Shown here piece after piece: positions 8,676-16,346 of a stretch of DNA of 27,354 nt. The translations under genes were made by a program, and so were the position numbers. How positions within the stretch are numbered: position 1 is the first letter of the stretch; the number at the start of each line of letters is the position of its first letter. Below the pieces are notes generated by a model. It was not told where the DNA came from. It saw nothing but the letters and a program-made list of their open reading frames with translations, and did no database searches. The DNA comes from JAADHY01 sp964428935 (lineage in GTDB: Bacteria; Planctomycetota; Planctomycetia; Planctomycetales; Planctomycetaceae), in assembly GCA_964428935.1 (NCBI GenBank), contig CAYSAG010000034.1:1-27354 (forward strand), given 5' to 3'.

Positions 8676-9146
8676 CTCTGGTTCGCTCTGGCTCGAGTGG
8701 GATTTCTCGTTCTGGCCGTCCGGGACGCCCGGTTCCGACGCGGTTCCTGCGGCTCCAGCAAGCGGACGCGGCTGCGTCTCCGTGAGGCACGCCTGCTGCA
8801 GCGCCGTACGCTAGCGGCACGTTCGCCGGCGTCCGTGTGGGTGCCAGGTCGACAGCTTTGCTTCTGTTTCCAGCGCGCACGTCGCCTTGCGCCGCGCGCA
8901 CGGTGTCTAGTCGTCATATCGGTCTGGAGGAAACGGCGGCTTGAGGGAAGCTGGTCCGGGCGAGCCGCCGTCCGAATCGGTGGAAGGCCAACCACGGGCA
9001 CCGGCGACCACGAAGACCTTATGCCGCCGGGGCGGTCTCGTGGGTAAGAGTTCGACGACGGCAGCCCGCAAGCGCACGTAGACCGCCTCGAGCGAAAGGC
9101 AGGCTCGCGCAGCCGCTTCTGGCTCTGACAAGACCGTTGCCCGGCC
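8676..9146 (-). other. Intergenic region upstream of fliD
   Basis: I see no supported gene in the roughly 470 bases between the flagellin terminator and fliD. On the plus strand ATATCGGT near 8917-8924 matches six of eight bases of a reversed sigma-28 -10 element, but no good partner is found at the right distance. The fliD promoter is therefore not identified. Confidence 0.5.
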
Positions 9147-9182
9147 AAAACGAAACGGCCCGGCGAGCGGACTCGCCGGACC
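9147..9182 (-). terminator. Intrinsic terminator of the flagellin gene
   Basis: On the minus strand an 11-bp stem (arms 9182-9172 and 9167-9157, one G-U pair) closes a UCCG tetraloop and is followed by GTTTCGTTTT. It starts 39 nt after the flagellin stop codon. Stem strength, U-rich tail and position all fit Rho-independent termination, which would separate flagellin from fliD transcription. Confidence 0.85.
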
Positions 9183-9221
9183 ACGCATTTATTTCATCCG
9201 ACCACCAACTGGAGTCGTCGG

Positions 9222-11003
9222 TTACCCGAGCAGCGACAGCACGTTGGCCGGGTTCTGGTTGGCGATGGCCAAGACCGAGATGCCGGCCTGCTGCAGGATT
9301 TGGGCCCGAGTGAGGTTGGCGGTTTCGGTCGCAAAGTCGGTGTCGACGATCTGGCTGCGGGCCTCGGTGATGTTTTCGAGAGCCACACCCAGCGAGTTGA
9401 TGTTCGTCTCGATGACGTTCTTCTGGATGGCCCCCAATCGACCCCGCAGCGTCGACACCCGGTTGATGGCTTCTTCGACGATGGCCACCAGGTCGGACTT
9501 GTCGACCGAGTTCGAGTCGAGGGCGTCCAGCAGGCTCTTGCCGCCGCCCGAGCCGAGCTCGTACAGCTTGCCCGTTGTTCCGCCCAGCCGGGCCGTGTTG
9601 ACCGCTTCGATGCCCACGCCGATCTGACCGCCCGCCGAAACCTCTTGACCAATCTGGAAGAGGGCTCCACCACCGGTCACAGTCACGGTCGTTTCGGTGC
9701 TGGTCGAGTTCGCCGAGGAGGCAAACTCGAGCATAGCGTCCAACAGAGCCGTTCGGATGGTGGCTTTCAGGCCGTGCGTTTCGGCCTGCATTCCGTTGAT
9801 CGTGACGCCGATGTCGCGTCCCTCGTCGCGGTACGTGACTGTGTCCGAACCGGCCGCCACGGTGTTGAACGAGCCGCTGAGGACGTTGATGTCGACGAAT
9901 TCGGTCGAGCCGTAGTTCTCGCTCCGAATTCGCAGCGCGTACCCGCTGGTCCCCGTCAAGCTCGTCTCGGCAACCGCGGTCACGACGCCCGAGCCGTCAC
10001 CCTCGGCGATCTGAGCGTGGACGTAGGTCTTGGCGGTGGCGTCCGAGTTGATCGCGTTGACCACATCGCTGGCGGTCGAGGTAATGTTGGCTCCGGCGTC
10101 CGTCGCCAGGCTGACCGTGATCTTGGTGTTGTTGCCGGTGGTCGAGACCGAGATGGAAAGGCTTTGGTTGGCTGCCCCTGGATCGACCAGTTCGATCGAC
10201 ACCGTGCCGGACGACCCTTCGGCTCGAATATCGCTCACGTTGATGTCGTTGTTGCTGCCGGAGATCGACAGCGTGGCTCCCGGCGTGTTCTCCGCCGCGA
10301 CACCCGTCACGTCGGTGACCGCGTTGATGGCGTTCTTGATGTCGGTGACGGTGCTGGAGCTGCCGAGGAACAAGACTTGGCTGCCCTTGCTTCCGCTGAC
10401 TTCGATGGTGGCGGCCGACGAGAGCGTTCCGCCCGTGTAGATCAGCTCGGCGCGTTGCGCCGTCTGGGTCACTTGGGCGGTGATTTCGATGGTCGAGCTG
10501 CTGCCGAACAGGGCCTGGTGAACCTGGTAGTCACTCAGCTCCGACGCGTCGGCCGTGCTGATCTGCGTCACGAACGCCTTGCTGCCGTCGATCAGTTTGT
10601 CGCCGGCAAAGGTCGTGTTGGCCGCAATGCGGTTGATGGCCGACAGAGCGTTGTCGATCTGCAGCTGGTTGGCCTCGATCTCTTCTCGCGACAAGGCCCC
10701 TTGGTTCAGCCCCTCTTGAATCAGCGAGCGGATCTGATTCAACAAGGAGTTGATTTCGCCCAGAGCCGCGTCGGCGGTGGCGATCACGTTGTTGGCTCGG
10801 TTGCTGTTCTTGATCGACTGTTCGATGGCGGCGATCTGCGAACGGAGCTTCTCGCTGGCAATCAGGCCTGCGGGGTTGTCCTTGCCCGAGTTGATTTGCA
10901 GACCGGTCGACAGACGCTGCAACGAGGTCTCCAGCAGTTGGCTCGACCGTTGCAAGTTTCGGAGGCCCCTCAGCGATGGTACGTTCGTGTTAATCCGCGT
11001 CAT
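9222..11003 (-). CDS. Flagellin
   Basis: This 593-residue flagellin is the subunit of the flagellar filament. The D0/D1 N-terminus (about residues 1-145) includes MTRINTNVPSLRGLRNLQ, LQRLSTGLQINSGKDNPAG and RANNVIATADAALGEI. The C-terminal D1/D0 (about 470-593) includes EAINRVSTLRGRLGAIQKN, TEARSQIVDTDFATE and the final ISVLAIANQNPANVLSLLG. The central surface domain holds flagellin-IN-like segments near 196-260 and 295-345. SD-like AAGAAAGG precedes ATG by 9 nt. Codon use differs from neighbours: Ile is mostly ATC, giving many GATC sites, as expected for a very highly expressed gene. csrA lies 391 nt upstream on the same strand, a strong terminator follows, and fliD and fliS are downstream. 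Confidence 0.97.
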   Translation of the reverse strand: MTRINTNVPSLRGLRNLQRSSQLLETSLQRLSTGLQINSGKDNPAGLIASEKLRSQIAAIEQSIKNSNRANNVIATADAALGEINSLLNQIRSLIQEGLNQGALSREEIEANQLQIDNALSAINRIAANTTFAGDKLIDGSKAFVTQISTADASELSDYQVHQALFGSSSTIEITAQVTQTAQRAELIYTGGTLSSAATIEVSGSKGSQVLFLGSSSTVTDIKNAINAVTDVTGVAAENTPGATLSISGSNNDINVSDIRAEGSSGTVSIELVDPGAANQSLSISVSTTGNNTKITVSLATDAGANITSTASDVVNAINSDATAKTYVHAQIAEGDGSGVVTAVAETSLTGTSGYALRIRSENYGSTEFVDINVLSGSFNTVAAGSDTVTYRDEGRDIGVTINGMQAETHGLKATIRTALLDAMLEFASSANSTSTETTVTVTGGGALFQIGQEVSAGGQIGVGIEAVNTARLGGTTGKLYELGSGGGKSLLDALDSNSVDKSDLVAIVEEAINRVSTLRGRLGAIQKNVIETNINSLGVALENITEARSQIVDTDFATETANLTRAQILQQAGISVLAIANQNPANVLSLLG

Positions 11004-11060
11004 GGCTGTCGGCCTTTCTTAAACGTGATCCCTTTCCGGAGACGCCTTTCCAGGGTGTGA
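11004..11060 (-). promoter_or_regulatory. Flagellin mRNA leader with repeated GAAAGG/GGA motifs, candidate CsrA target
   Basis: Reading the minus strand, GAAAGG occurs three times in 38 nt, at 11050-11045, 11036-11031 and 11018-11013; the last is the Shine-Dalgarno itself (AAGAAAGG). The first two lie inside GGAAAGG. A further GGA in AAGGGATCACG (11031-11029) resembles the core of the CsrA recognition sequence. CsrA represses flagellin translation by binding GGA motifs in hag leaders of other bacteria, and csrA lies directly upstream here. Function is inferred. Confidence 0.45.
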
Positions 11061-11394
11061 GCGCTGTACTGTAGACCGTGAGCCGGGGCGCAAGCGCCGT
11101 CCACACACGACTCCCCGATGCTCCTGGCATTCTTTCCGACTACGTACGGCAACGCTGTCGGCGTCGAGACTTTCGACGCCGAGGAAGCGTTCGCCGACAC
11201 TCAAGCCCAGCCGCTGGCTTCCGCACGGCTGCCTTCGCTCGGTGTTCCTTCCGCCTATCGTCTGGCGTTCGTGCCGGGCTTTACGCACTCTTGAATCTTG
11301 GCCCGCAATTCCAGACGACGCCTTAGGCAAACTACCGGAAATTCCGCTTGCGCCGCCCGTACGCTCCGTTCGGTCTCGCGCCGGCCCAGCCAAA
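11061..11394 (-). other. Intergenic region between csrA and flagellin, containing the probable flagellin promoter
   Basis: No gene is supported. Inverted repeats are GCGTCGA/TCGACGC (11161-11179, 5-nt loop) and GGCGC/GCGCC near 11085-11096. A possible sigma-28-type promoter is listed separately. No convincing terminator follows csrA. Confidence 0.5.
11251..11283 (-). promoter_or_regulatory. Possible sigma-28 type promoter of flagellin
   Basis: On the minus strand TAAA (11283-11280) is followed after 17 nt by GACGATAG, which matches six of eight bases of the flagellar sigma-28 -10 element GCCGATAA. The usual spacing is about 15, so this is suboptimal. It would give a leader of roughly 245 nt before the flagellin start. 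Low confidence. Confidence 0.25.
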
Positions 11395-11628
11395 CTACTG
11401 GTCCGTCGAGCCCGGTCCGTCTGAATCGGCCACCCCCGAACAATTCGCTCGCTCCTGGGCTTCCTTCTCCCGCAGAATGGCCTCATAGACTTCCTTCCGG
11501 TGGACCGGAATCTCCTTTGGAGCCTCGATGCCGAGCCGCACCTTGTCGCCTCGAATGTCCACGACCGTCACTATGATGTTGTCGCCAATGACAATACTCT
11601 CGTCCTTCTGCCTGGACAGAACCAGCAT
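11395..11628 (-). CDS. csrA: Carbon storage regulator CsrA
   Basis: This 77-residue RNA-binding protein belongs to the CsrA/RsmA family, which forms a dimer that binds GGA motifs in mRNA leaders and usually blocks translation. The N-terminus MLVLSRQKDESIVIGDNI and the C-terminal RNA-binding strand with EIPVHRKEVYEAI (His43, Arg44) are canonical. The tail after residue 60 is extended and polar. The start ATG 11628 is fixed by the family N-terminus and by GAGGAGAG about 6 nt upstream; a longer frame upstream is not part of the gene. Location immediately upstream of flagellin, with GGA-bearing motifs in the flagellin leader, suggests that it controls flagellin synthesis. Its usual protein antagonist in such clusters, FliW, is not seen in this window. 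Confidence 0.96.
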   Translation of the reverse strand: MLVLSRQKDESIVIGDNIIVTVVDIRGDKVRLGIEAPKEIPVHRKEVYEAILREKEAQERANCSGVADSDGPGSTDQ

Positions 11629-12366
11629 CCGTTGCTCTCCTCGAAAGACAAAACAGACCCACTGCCGGGTCAGAATGGTCACTGGGCTGAAGCGAACACC
11701 GTCGTTCACCGGTTCCGCCGCTTTCCAGACACTGAACAGCGCGTGAGAACCCAACCGGCCGTCCGCCTTGTCGTAATCGTCGCAGTCGTCGCGTGGCCAC
11801 AAGATCGTTTGCGTCCGTTTCGCTCGGCACCGCTCAATTGCCAGCGGTCCGTGCGCTTTGTGACGGTCGTGCCAATTGGTCGTCGCGGCGCACCGAACCA
11901 GCGCGAAATTTGAGGCTGTTCGGGAAGTGGAAGACCACACTCCGTCGTGGCTGTACGGGTTTGTCTCTCGGAGGGAGCCTCACGGGACACGCGCCAAGAG
12001 CTTCAAGACTCGGAAATGCTCGGAAAACGCGGACGAGTCCCCCGACACCCTCACGCAATTCGGGGCTGGCTCGGCGGAAATCTTGGAAGAGCCACGCGTC
12101 GCCGCGGCCGGCAGCAGTCGGCACAGAAAGTGGATGTGACCGAGCATGTCGGGTCCGCTCAACAGCCCAGAAGCGTGCACCAAATCGCTGACCCATTCCC
12201 GACCAATCCGAGCCGACGCACGAAGCACGTCACCCGGCGTGCAATCCTGAGCGGCTTGCCAGACCAAGCAGCACCAGATCGGCTGAGAAAGGCTGAAGCG
12301 GTCGCCACACGAAAGGGGACGGAGGCGGTGAGGCCTTGCAGTCGGCGCGACGCGGCCGCTAGCGGC
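11629..12366. other. Region without a confident gene between csrA and the RmlD-like gene
   Basis: No domain or ribosome-binding site supports a gene in these 738 bases. Two overlapping minus-strand frames (about 12267-11980 and 12196-11834) have protein-like stretches such as GREWVSDLVHASGLLSGPD and DAWLFQDFRRASPEL. They lie in different frames and could be remnants of a decayed gene, but they could equally be chance. The csrA ribosome-binding site is at the left edge. Confidence 0.4.
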
Positions 12367-13314
12367 TCAAGCCACCAGTTCCCGTTCGGCTGCATGTCCC
12401 AGCAGCTCGCGGAAGCCGTTCGTCGCTTGTTCTTCGAGCTCCGCAAGAGCCTCGTCGACGGTCGGCAGCCGCACCCCCAGGCACGCGCGCACGCGGCGGG
12501 TTTGGAGCGACGTTTCGACAGCCTGCCCGTTGCGGCCGTCGCGGGACGAACCGCGCCACGCCGACGACGCTCCCAGCGGTTCGGCCACGTCGACGCCCAG
12601 CCGCGCGGCCAGTCGTGTGGCCAACTGCGCCGGACTGACCCGCTCGGTTCCAGCCACATGGTACAGTCCACACAGCCGTCGGTCGTACGCGCGTTCCAGC
12701 ACGTTCGCCAGCGCCGTGGCCGGCAAAGGAGTGGCGTAGCGATCGATTGAGAAATGGCTCCTTCGCCCACACTCCAACTGGTCCCGAGCCCACTCGAACC
12801 AGCCCTTCTCCGTGCCAGCCGCCGACCACCCCAGCACATGGGTGCGAACGACGAGATTGTGTTCGGAGCGAGTCAGAGCCACCTGTTCCGCTCGTCGACA
12901 CGCCCGCGCACTCGGGCTGTTGGAAAAACACGTGCTCTGTTCGTCGTGGAACATCCACGGCCCCGTGAAGACGCCGTCGGACGAAAGGAACGTGAAGGGG
13001 CAGCCCCATTCAGCGACCGTGTCGGCCCAGGTCCGCACCAGTCTCAGCAAGCGAACACCGTCCAGCCGCTGCCAGCGTGGATGCCAACTGGAGCCTGCCG
13101 AGTCGAAGCAACCGACGACCCAGTCCGGTCGCACCTGCTTCAGCCACCGACGCGCCTCGACGCGGTCGTCCAGCCGACACGGTTGGTGCACGCAGCCCAC
13201 CAGCTGAAGGCTCCGACCAAACGACAGGGCCGTCACCTGAAAGCGACCGGCCAACACGGCGCAAAGGTTCGCCCCGACAATCGACTCGGCCCCAACAACC
13301 AGCAGCCTGTCCAC
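12367..13314 (-). CDS. Divergent RmlD-like sugar-nucleotide reductase (NAD(P)-binding Rossmann fold)
   Basis: This 315-residue protein has the layout of dTDP-4-dehydrorhamnose reductase (RmlD), the last step of dTDP-L-rhamnose synthesis. Seen: LLVVGAESIVGANL (residues 4-17), VRPDWVVGCF, FLSSDGVFTG (109-118, cf. family STDYVFDG), VVRTHVLGW, DRYATPLPATALANVL and GLYHVAG. Key residues are altered: the middle Gly of GxxGxxG is Ser11, and the region expected to carry Tyr-x-x-x-Lys (about 128-144) reads FSNSPSARACRRAE with neither residue. It may have lost reductase activity or changed role. GTG 13314 is chosen because GGAGGG lies 6 nt upstream; the frame continues further up without a conserved sequence. 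No other rml genes adjoin it. Confidence 0.8.
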   Translation of the reverse strand: MDRLLVVGAESIVGANLCAVLAGRFQVTALSFGRSLQLVGCVHQPCRLDDRVEARRWLKQVRPDWVVGCFDSAGSSWHPRWQRLDGVRLLRLVRTWADTVAEWGCPFTFLSSDGVFTGPWMFHDEQSTCFSNSPSARACRRAEQVALTRSEHNLVVRTHVLGWSAAGTEKGWFEWARDQLECGRRSHFSIDRYATPLPATALANVLERAYDRRLCGLYHVAGTERVSPAQLATRLAARLGVDVAEPLGASSAWRGSSRDGRNGQAVETSLQTRRVRACLGVRLPTVDEALAELEEQATNGFRELLGHAAERELVA

Positions 13315-14125
13315 CTCACACCCTCCGTGGCTTGTCGTTGAGCTTGGCTTGCTACTTCGCGTCCGGCAGTGAGCAGGTCCGCTGAGTCCTCCCGCTCGTC
13401 GACCCTCGGCCAAAAGCGGCTGACCGACGAGGCCTCGACATGCCCAGTCGTCCAACCCCTGCAGACACATTCGACTGGACCGCCTCGACCTGCCCGACCG
13501 CCTCGACGAGGCGGCGAAGTATAGTTTCGTGTCGTTTCGGACTCCAAGGCCAAATCCAATCCACGCCGTTTCGCGCGTTTCGCGTGGTTGTTGTCGTGGG
13601 GCTCGAGCACTCGCGCCAACTCTCGTCGCACGAACCAGGCAGACCGCAACGAAGAGGCTTCCGCGTCAAGCGTGCGGCTTCAGAGACGGCACGCCTCCAC
13701 GCGGCGGTTGCGTGCCGTTCGTCGGTGGACAGTGCGAACACCCGCCCGAGCCGGCGAAGAACGAGAACGGAGACAACCCGCAGCAGGACGTCCGGCCGTT
13801 GGTTCGCCGCGACCACGTCGCGTGCTCCGTCACTCATGCCATTGACCTCCGCTACCCCTCGGACGGCACCAAAGGTCTCGAAGCGGCCTCGCTCGGCGGT
13901 GAACCGTCAGCGGAAGACGATTTTTCGAAAAGCCGTTGCGGAAGCCGGCCCGGGGTGGGTATAAATGTCGCTCTGAATCCGTCGGTCGGCGGGAGAAGAA
14001 CGTCGGCCGGAAGGGCGTGAAGAGGCGGGTTTGCAGTTCGGGCCGCTGTGAGCTCGCCTGGGGTCAGAAAACAAGCGTCCTCGCTTCCGCGAGGCGTTTT
14101 CCTTGGTGCGACGGGGCTGGCAACC
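13315..14125. other. Long intergenic region between the RmlD-like gene and a plus-strand hypothetical gene
   Basis: No gene is supported in this stretch. It holds the GGAGGG ribosome-binding site of the RmlD-like gene at its left edge and a candidate promoter with a palindrome at 13498-13550. Several overlapping frames on both strands are Arg/Ser/Pro-rich and look like chance products of GC-rich DNA. Confidence 0.5.
13498..13550 (-). promoter_or_regulatory. Possible promoter with overlapping palindrome upstream of the RmlD-like gene
   Basis: On the minus strand TATACT (13523-13518) matches the -10 consensus in five of six bases, with a poor -35-like TTGGAG about 18 nt upstream. A perfect inverted repeat, CCGCCTCG-A-CGAGGCGG (13498-13514), covers the expected transcription start and could be an operator or a hairpin. 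It lies about 190 nt before the GTG start. Speculative. Confidence 0.25.
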
Positions 14126-14551
14126 ATGCAGCAAACCGGTGTGGCGGTTGCTCCGTGCAGTTTGATGGAGGCCGCACGGAGGGAGGCGGATCGGCACAAG
14201 TGGCTCCGAAGTGAACAGGAAAAAAGAGACGTCGGCGTTGTCGCTCTTCGCGAGTGGTTCCACAAGTACTGGTTCTCGTTTTGCCGCTGGCGTCGAATCG
14301 AGCACGTGTGCGGAGAGCGGTTCTGGGTCGAGTTCGGGGAGCAGACCTTCGGAAGTCTCTGCCCACTCATTCGTCAACACGACCCGCTGGTCGAAGCCAT
14401 TCTAGACCGAGTCGCTCGCGGGCACGAAAACCTCGACATCATTTGCTGGGCGCTCCGCACCAACCAACCCATGGACAAGGTGCGGTACATTCTGGAGCAG
14501 CTCGACATCAACAGCGCTCGACTGGAGCCCTCCTTCCGCGACTTCTCGTAG
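14126..14551 (+). CDS. Small hypothetical protein, aromatic- and arginine-rich
   Basis: This is an unassigned soluble protein of about 141 residues, with no signal peptide or membrane segment. It contains EAARREADRHKWLRSEQEKRDVG, then a Trp/Phe/Arg-rich stretch WFHKYWFSFCRWRRIEHV, then FWVEFGEQTFGSL, and a C-terminal half NLDIICWALRTNQPMDKV-YILEQLDINSARL. The composition and ordered pattern look like a real protein, and it reminds me of small conserved planctomycete proteins of unknown function; I could not check this. The start is uncertain: ATG 14126 has only a GGGG-like stretch upstream, and ATG 14165 (MEAARREAD) has no clear ribosome-binding site but begins close to the more ordered part. 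No function is proposed. It converges on the Tat-exported isomerase gene. Confidence 0.6.
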   Translation: MQQTGVAVAPCSLMEAARREADRHKWLRSEQEKRDVGVVALREWFHKYWFSFCRWRRIEHVCGERFWVEFGEQTFGSLCPLIRQHDPLVEAILDRVARGHENLDIICWALRTNQPMDKVRYILEQLDINSARLEPSFRDFS

Positions 14552-14738
14552 ACCGTCGGTTCTCTTCGTCGAGCGACCGGTTTCATTCCGAGCCACGCCG
14601 GCCGGCCGACGAGTGCCGCCGTGCCGCAGGCGGTCTCGGCTCGGACGACCTTCACTTCGCTCGACCACGTCCCGTCTGTTCTTCCCGCGCCGCAGCTCTG
14701 CGCTGAACGCCACGGCGTCAAACCTCGGCGGTCACACC

Positions 14739-15719
14739 TCAACGGCCTTCCCGCTCGCCGCGGCCCTGCAGCTCACCGCGCAGCACCCGGCGCAGGTAGG
14801 ACAGCGACTCCCGTGCCGTCCGGCGGGGGTCTGAGCTCACGTCCTGTTCGACAATCAGCCAACCACCGTACTGGTGCTGCTCTAACACTCGGAGTACGTG
14901 GGGAAAGTCGACCACGCCCGTCCCGAGCGTCGTGAACTGGTCCTGCCACCGGACGCCGGGCGAGTCGACCGCGCTCACGTCCTTCGTCCGCACGTCCTTG
15001 CAATGCATCCACGCCACGCGGTCCGCCCATTGCCGGAGGAACGAAACGGGGTCCTGCTTGGCCAGGACCAAGTGCCCGGTGTCCACACACAGTCGCCAGC
15101 GCGACCAATCGAGCAGCCGCAGGTCTTCTTCCAGCAACCGACGGCTTTCCTCGCAGCTTCGGACGTAGTGGTTGTGGTACAAGGGGCGACAACCCTCGGC
15201 CAGCACCACGTCGGCCACCCGGTCGAAGGCCTCGCGAACGTGGCGTCGCTCGGTGGGCGTGCGGCGAGCCCCTGCGCCCGCCACGGTGCTGTAAATGACG
15301 TAGCGGCCGCCGTGAGCTTTGGTCCAGCGAGCCCACTTGCGGGCCTTCTGCAGGTAGGCTTGCCGCAACGACGGCTCACGCAGCTCCTGCCCACCCACAA
15401 ACACAGCCGGAGCCAGTCGCGTGCCGGCGGACTTTAGCAGCCGGAGCAGCTTCTCGAGGTCGTGCGTCTTTTCGAGCCAGGGTGGAGCCAGCTCGACGCC
15501 GTCGTAGCCCAACGACGCAGCCGTCTGGAAGAACACCTCAAGCCGAAGCCTGTCCCAACCGGCCTGGTGCAAACCGATTCGCACCGACTCGGCCCAGTCG
15601 GCCGTCGTGTTGTTGGCCCGAGCTGGCCGCAGCGCCGCGCCGACAAGCCCGCTCGCCAACGTGGCCTTCAAGAAACGACGTCGGGTCAGTTCCGTCGCCT
15701 CGTGCGGTGCGGTTGCCAT
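14739..15719 (-). CDS. Tat-exported sugar phosphate isomerase/epimerase-like TIM-barrel protein (IolE-like)
   Basis: This 326-residue protein has a twin-arginine signal (TRRRFLK at residues 12-18, hydrophobic to about 31, RPARA before cleavage) and a xylose-isomerase-like TIM barrel. Barrel markers are GYDGVELAPPW (Glu76), PLYHNHY (179-185), LCVDTGHL (Asp213), MHCKDVR (His239) and LIVEQDV (Glu291). The DTGH, KDVR and LGTGVVDFP-VL elements resemble inosose dehydratase (IolE) and related inositol or keto-sugar enzymes. At the strand where epimerases of this fold have a metal-binding Glu, the motif here is YHNH. The substrate is unknown. ATG 15719 is set by GGGAGAG about 8 nt upstream and by the Tat motif at the N-terminus. 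Such exported TIM barrels are frequent in planctomycetes. It diverges from the PQQ gene. Confidence 0.87.
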   Translation of the reverse strand: MATAPHEATELTRRRFLKATLASGLVGAALRPARANNTTADWAESVRIGLHQAGWDRLRLEVFFQTAASLGYDGVELAPPWLEKTHDLEKLLRLLKSAGTRLAPAVFVGGQELREPSLRQAYLQKARKWARWTKAHGGRYVIYSTVAGAGARRTPTERRHVREAFDRVADVVLAEGCRPLYHNHYVRSCEESRRLLEEDLRLLDWSRWRLCVDTGHLVLAKQDPVSFLRQWADRVAWMHCKDVRTKDVSAVDSPGVRWQDQFTTLGTGVVDFPHVLRVLEQHQYGGWLIVEQDVSSDPRRTARESLSYLRRVLRGELQGRGEREGR

Positions 15720-16346
15720 TGGTCGTCTCTCCCGTTCTTCGCCGTGTGGTCGTTGGTGCCGCGTGAGCGTCGCGTGGTTTGCCGACACTTCTGCCCTGCC
15801 GTGAACCGCTGGACTCTTCAAGGATCGTTCGAGAACCCACGACACCGGCCGCTCGCCCTCCTGCACGCTCCGTCCCAAACGGAGCACAGCAAACTCCGCG
15901 AGGACCGGCCGTGGCTCCCCACAGCGACACCGTCTGCAGGAACTCAGCCATTCTGCTCCGCTACAAACGCCGAAGCAACCGCGTTGGCCGCCCAGCCCGG
16001 AGGTGAGAACCGTCGGCCGACCGAGTGACACCGTCTTCGAAGCCGACCGGCGTCACTTGCTCAGTTGCCAACAGCCTGCCGTTCGGCTTACCTTGGTCTG
16101 TGTCGCTCGACGGACGGAGCCGGTGCGGGCCGGCGAACGCAAGGGCGGTTGGCTTTGGCTAGACGACGCCCAGGCCGCCTCGCTCTTTCCCGCCGCGCGG
16201 GAAGGCAATTCGCGAGCTCGCACCTGTGTCCGCCGGCGCTGTTGCTCCACTCGAAGACACGCTTTCGTTTGACCAACCACCGACGACCAAATCGCAGACA
16301 ACCAAACACGCAGGAACAAGAACCACACGGGCAAAAGGAGTCGAAC
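15720..16346. other. Divergent intergenic region between the isomerase-like gene and the PQQ-propeller gene
   Basis: These 627 bases must contain promoters for both flanking genes, but none is clear. A run rich in A and C (about 16270-16330) precedes the plus-strand gene. AAAAGGAG (16333-16340) is its ribosome-binding site. No gene in either direction is supported. Confidence 0.55.

Noticed and set aside
8917..8924. ATATCGGT as a sigma-28 -10 element for fliD
   Set aside because: No TTTA-like partner occurs at the expected spacing, and it would lie about 240 bases before the start codon.
6918..9047. Plus-strand open frame of 709 codons opposite fliD
   Set aside because: It has no domain and runs antisense to clear FliD motifs.
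16065..16346. Longer N-terminus for the PQQ-propeller protein
   Set aside because: The extra 94 codons have no conserved sequence. ATG 16347 has a strong AAAAGGAG at ideal spacing.
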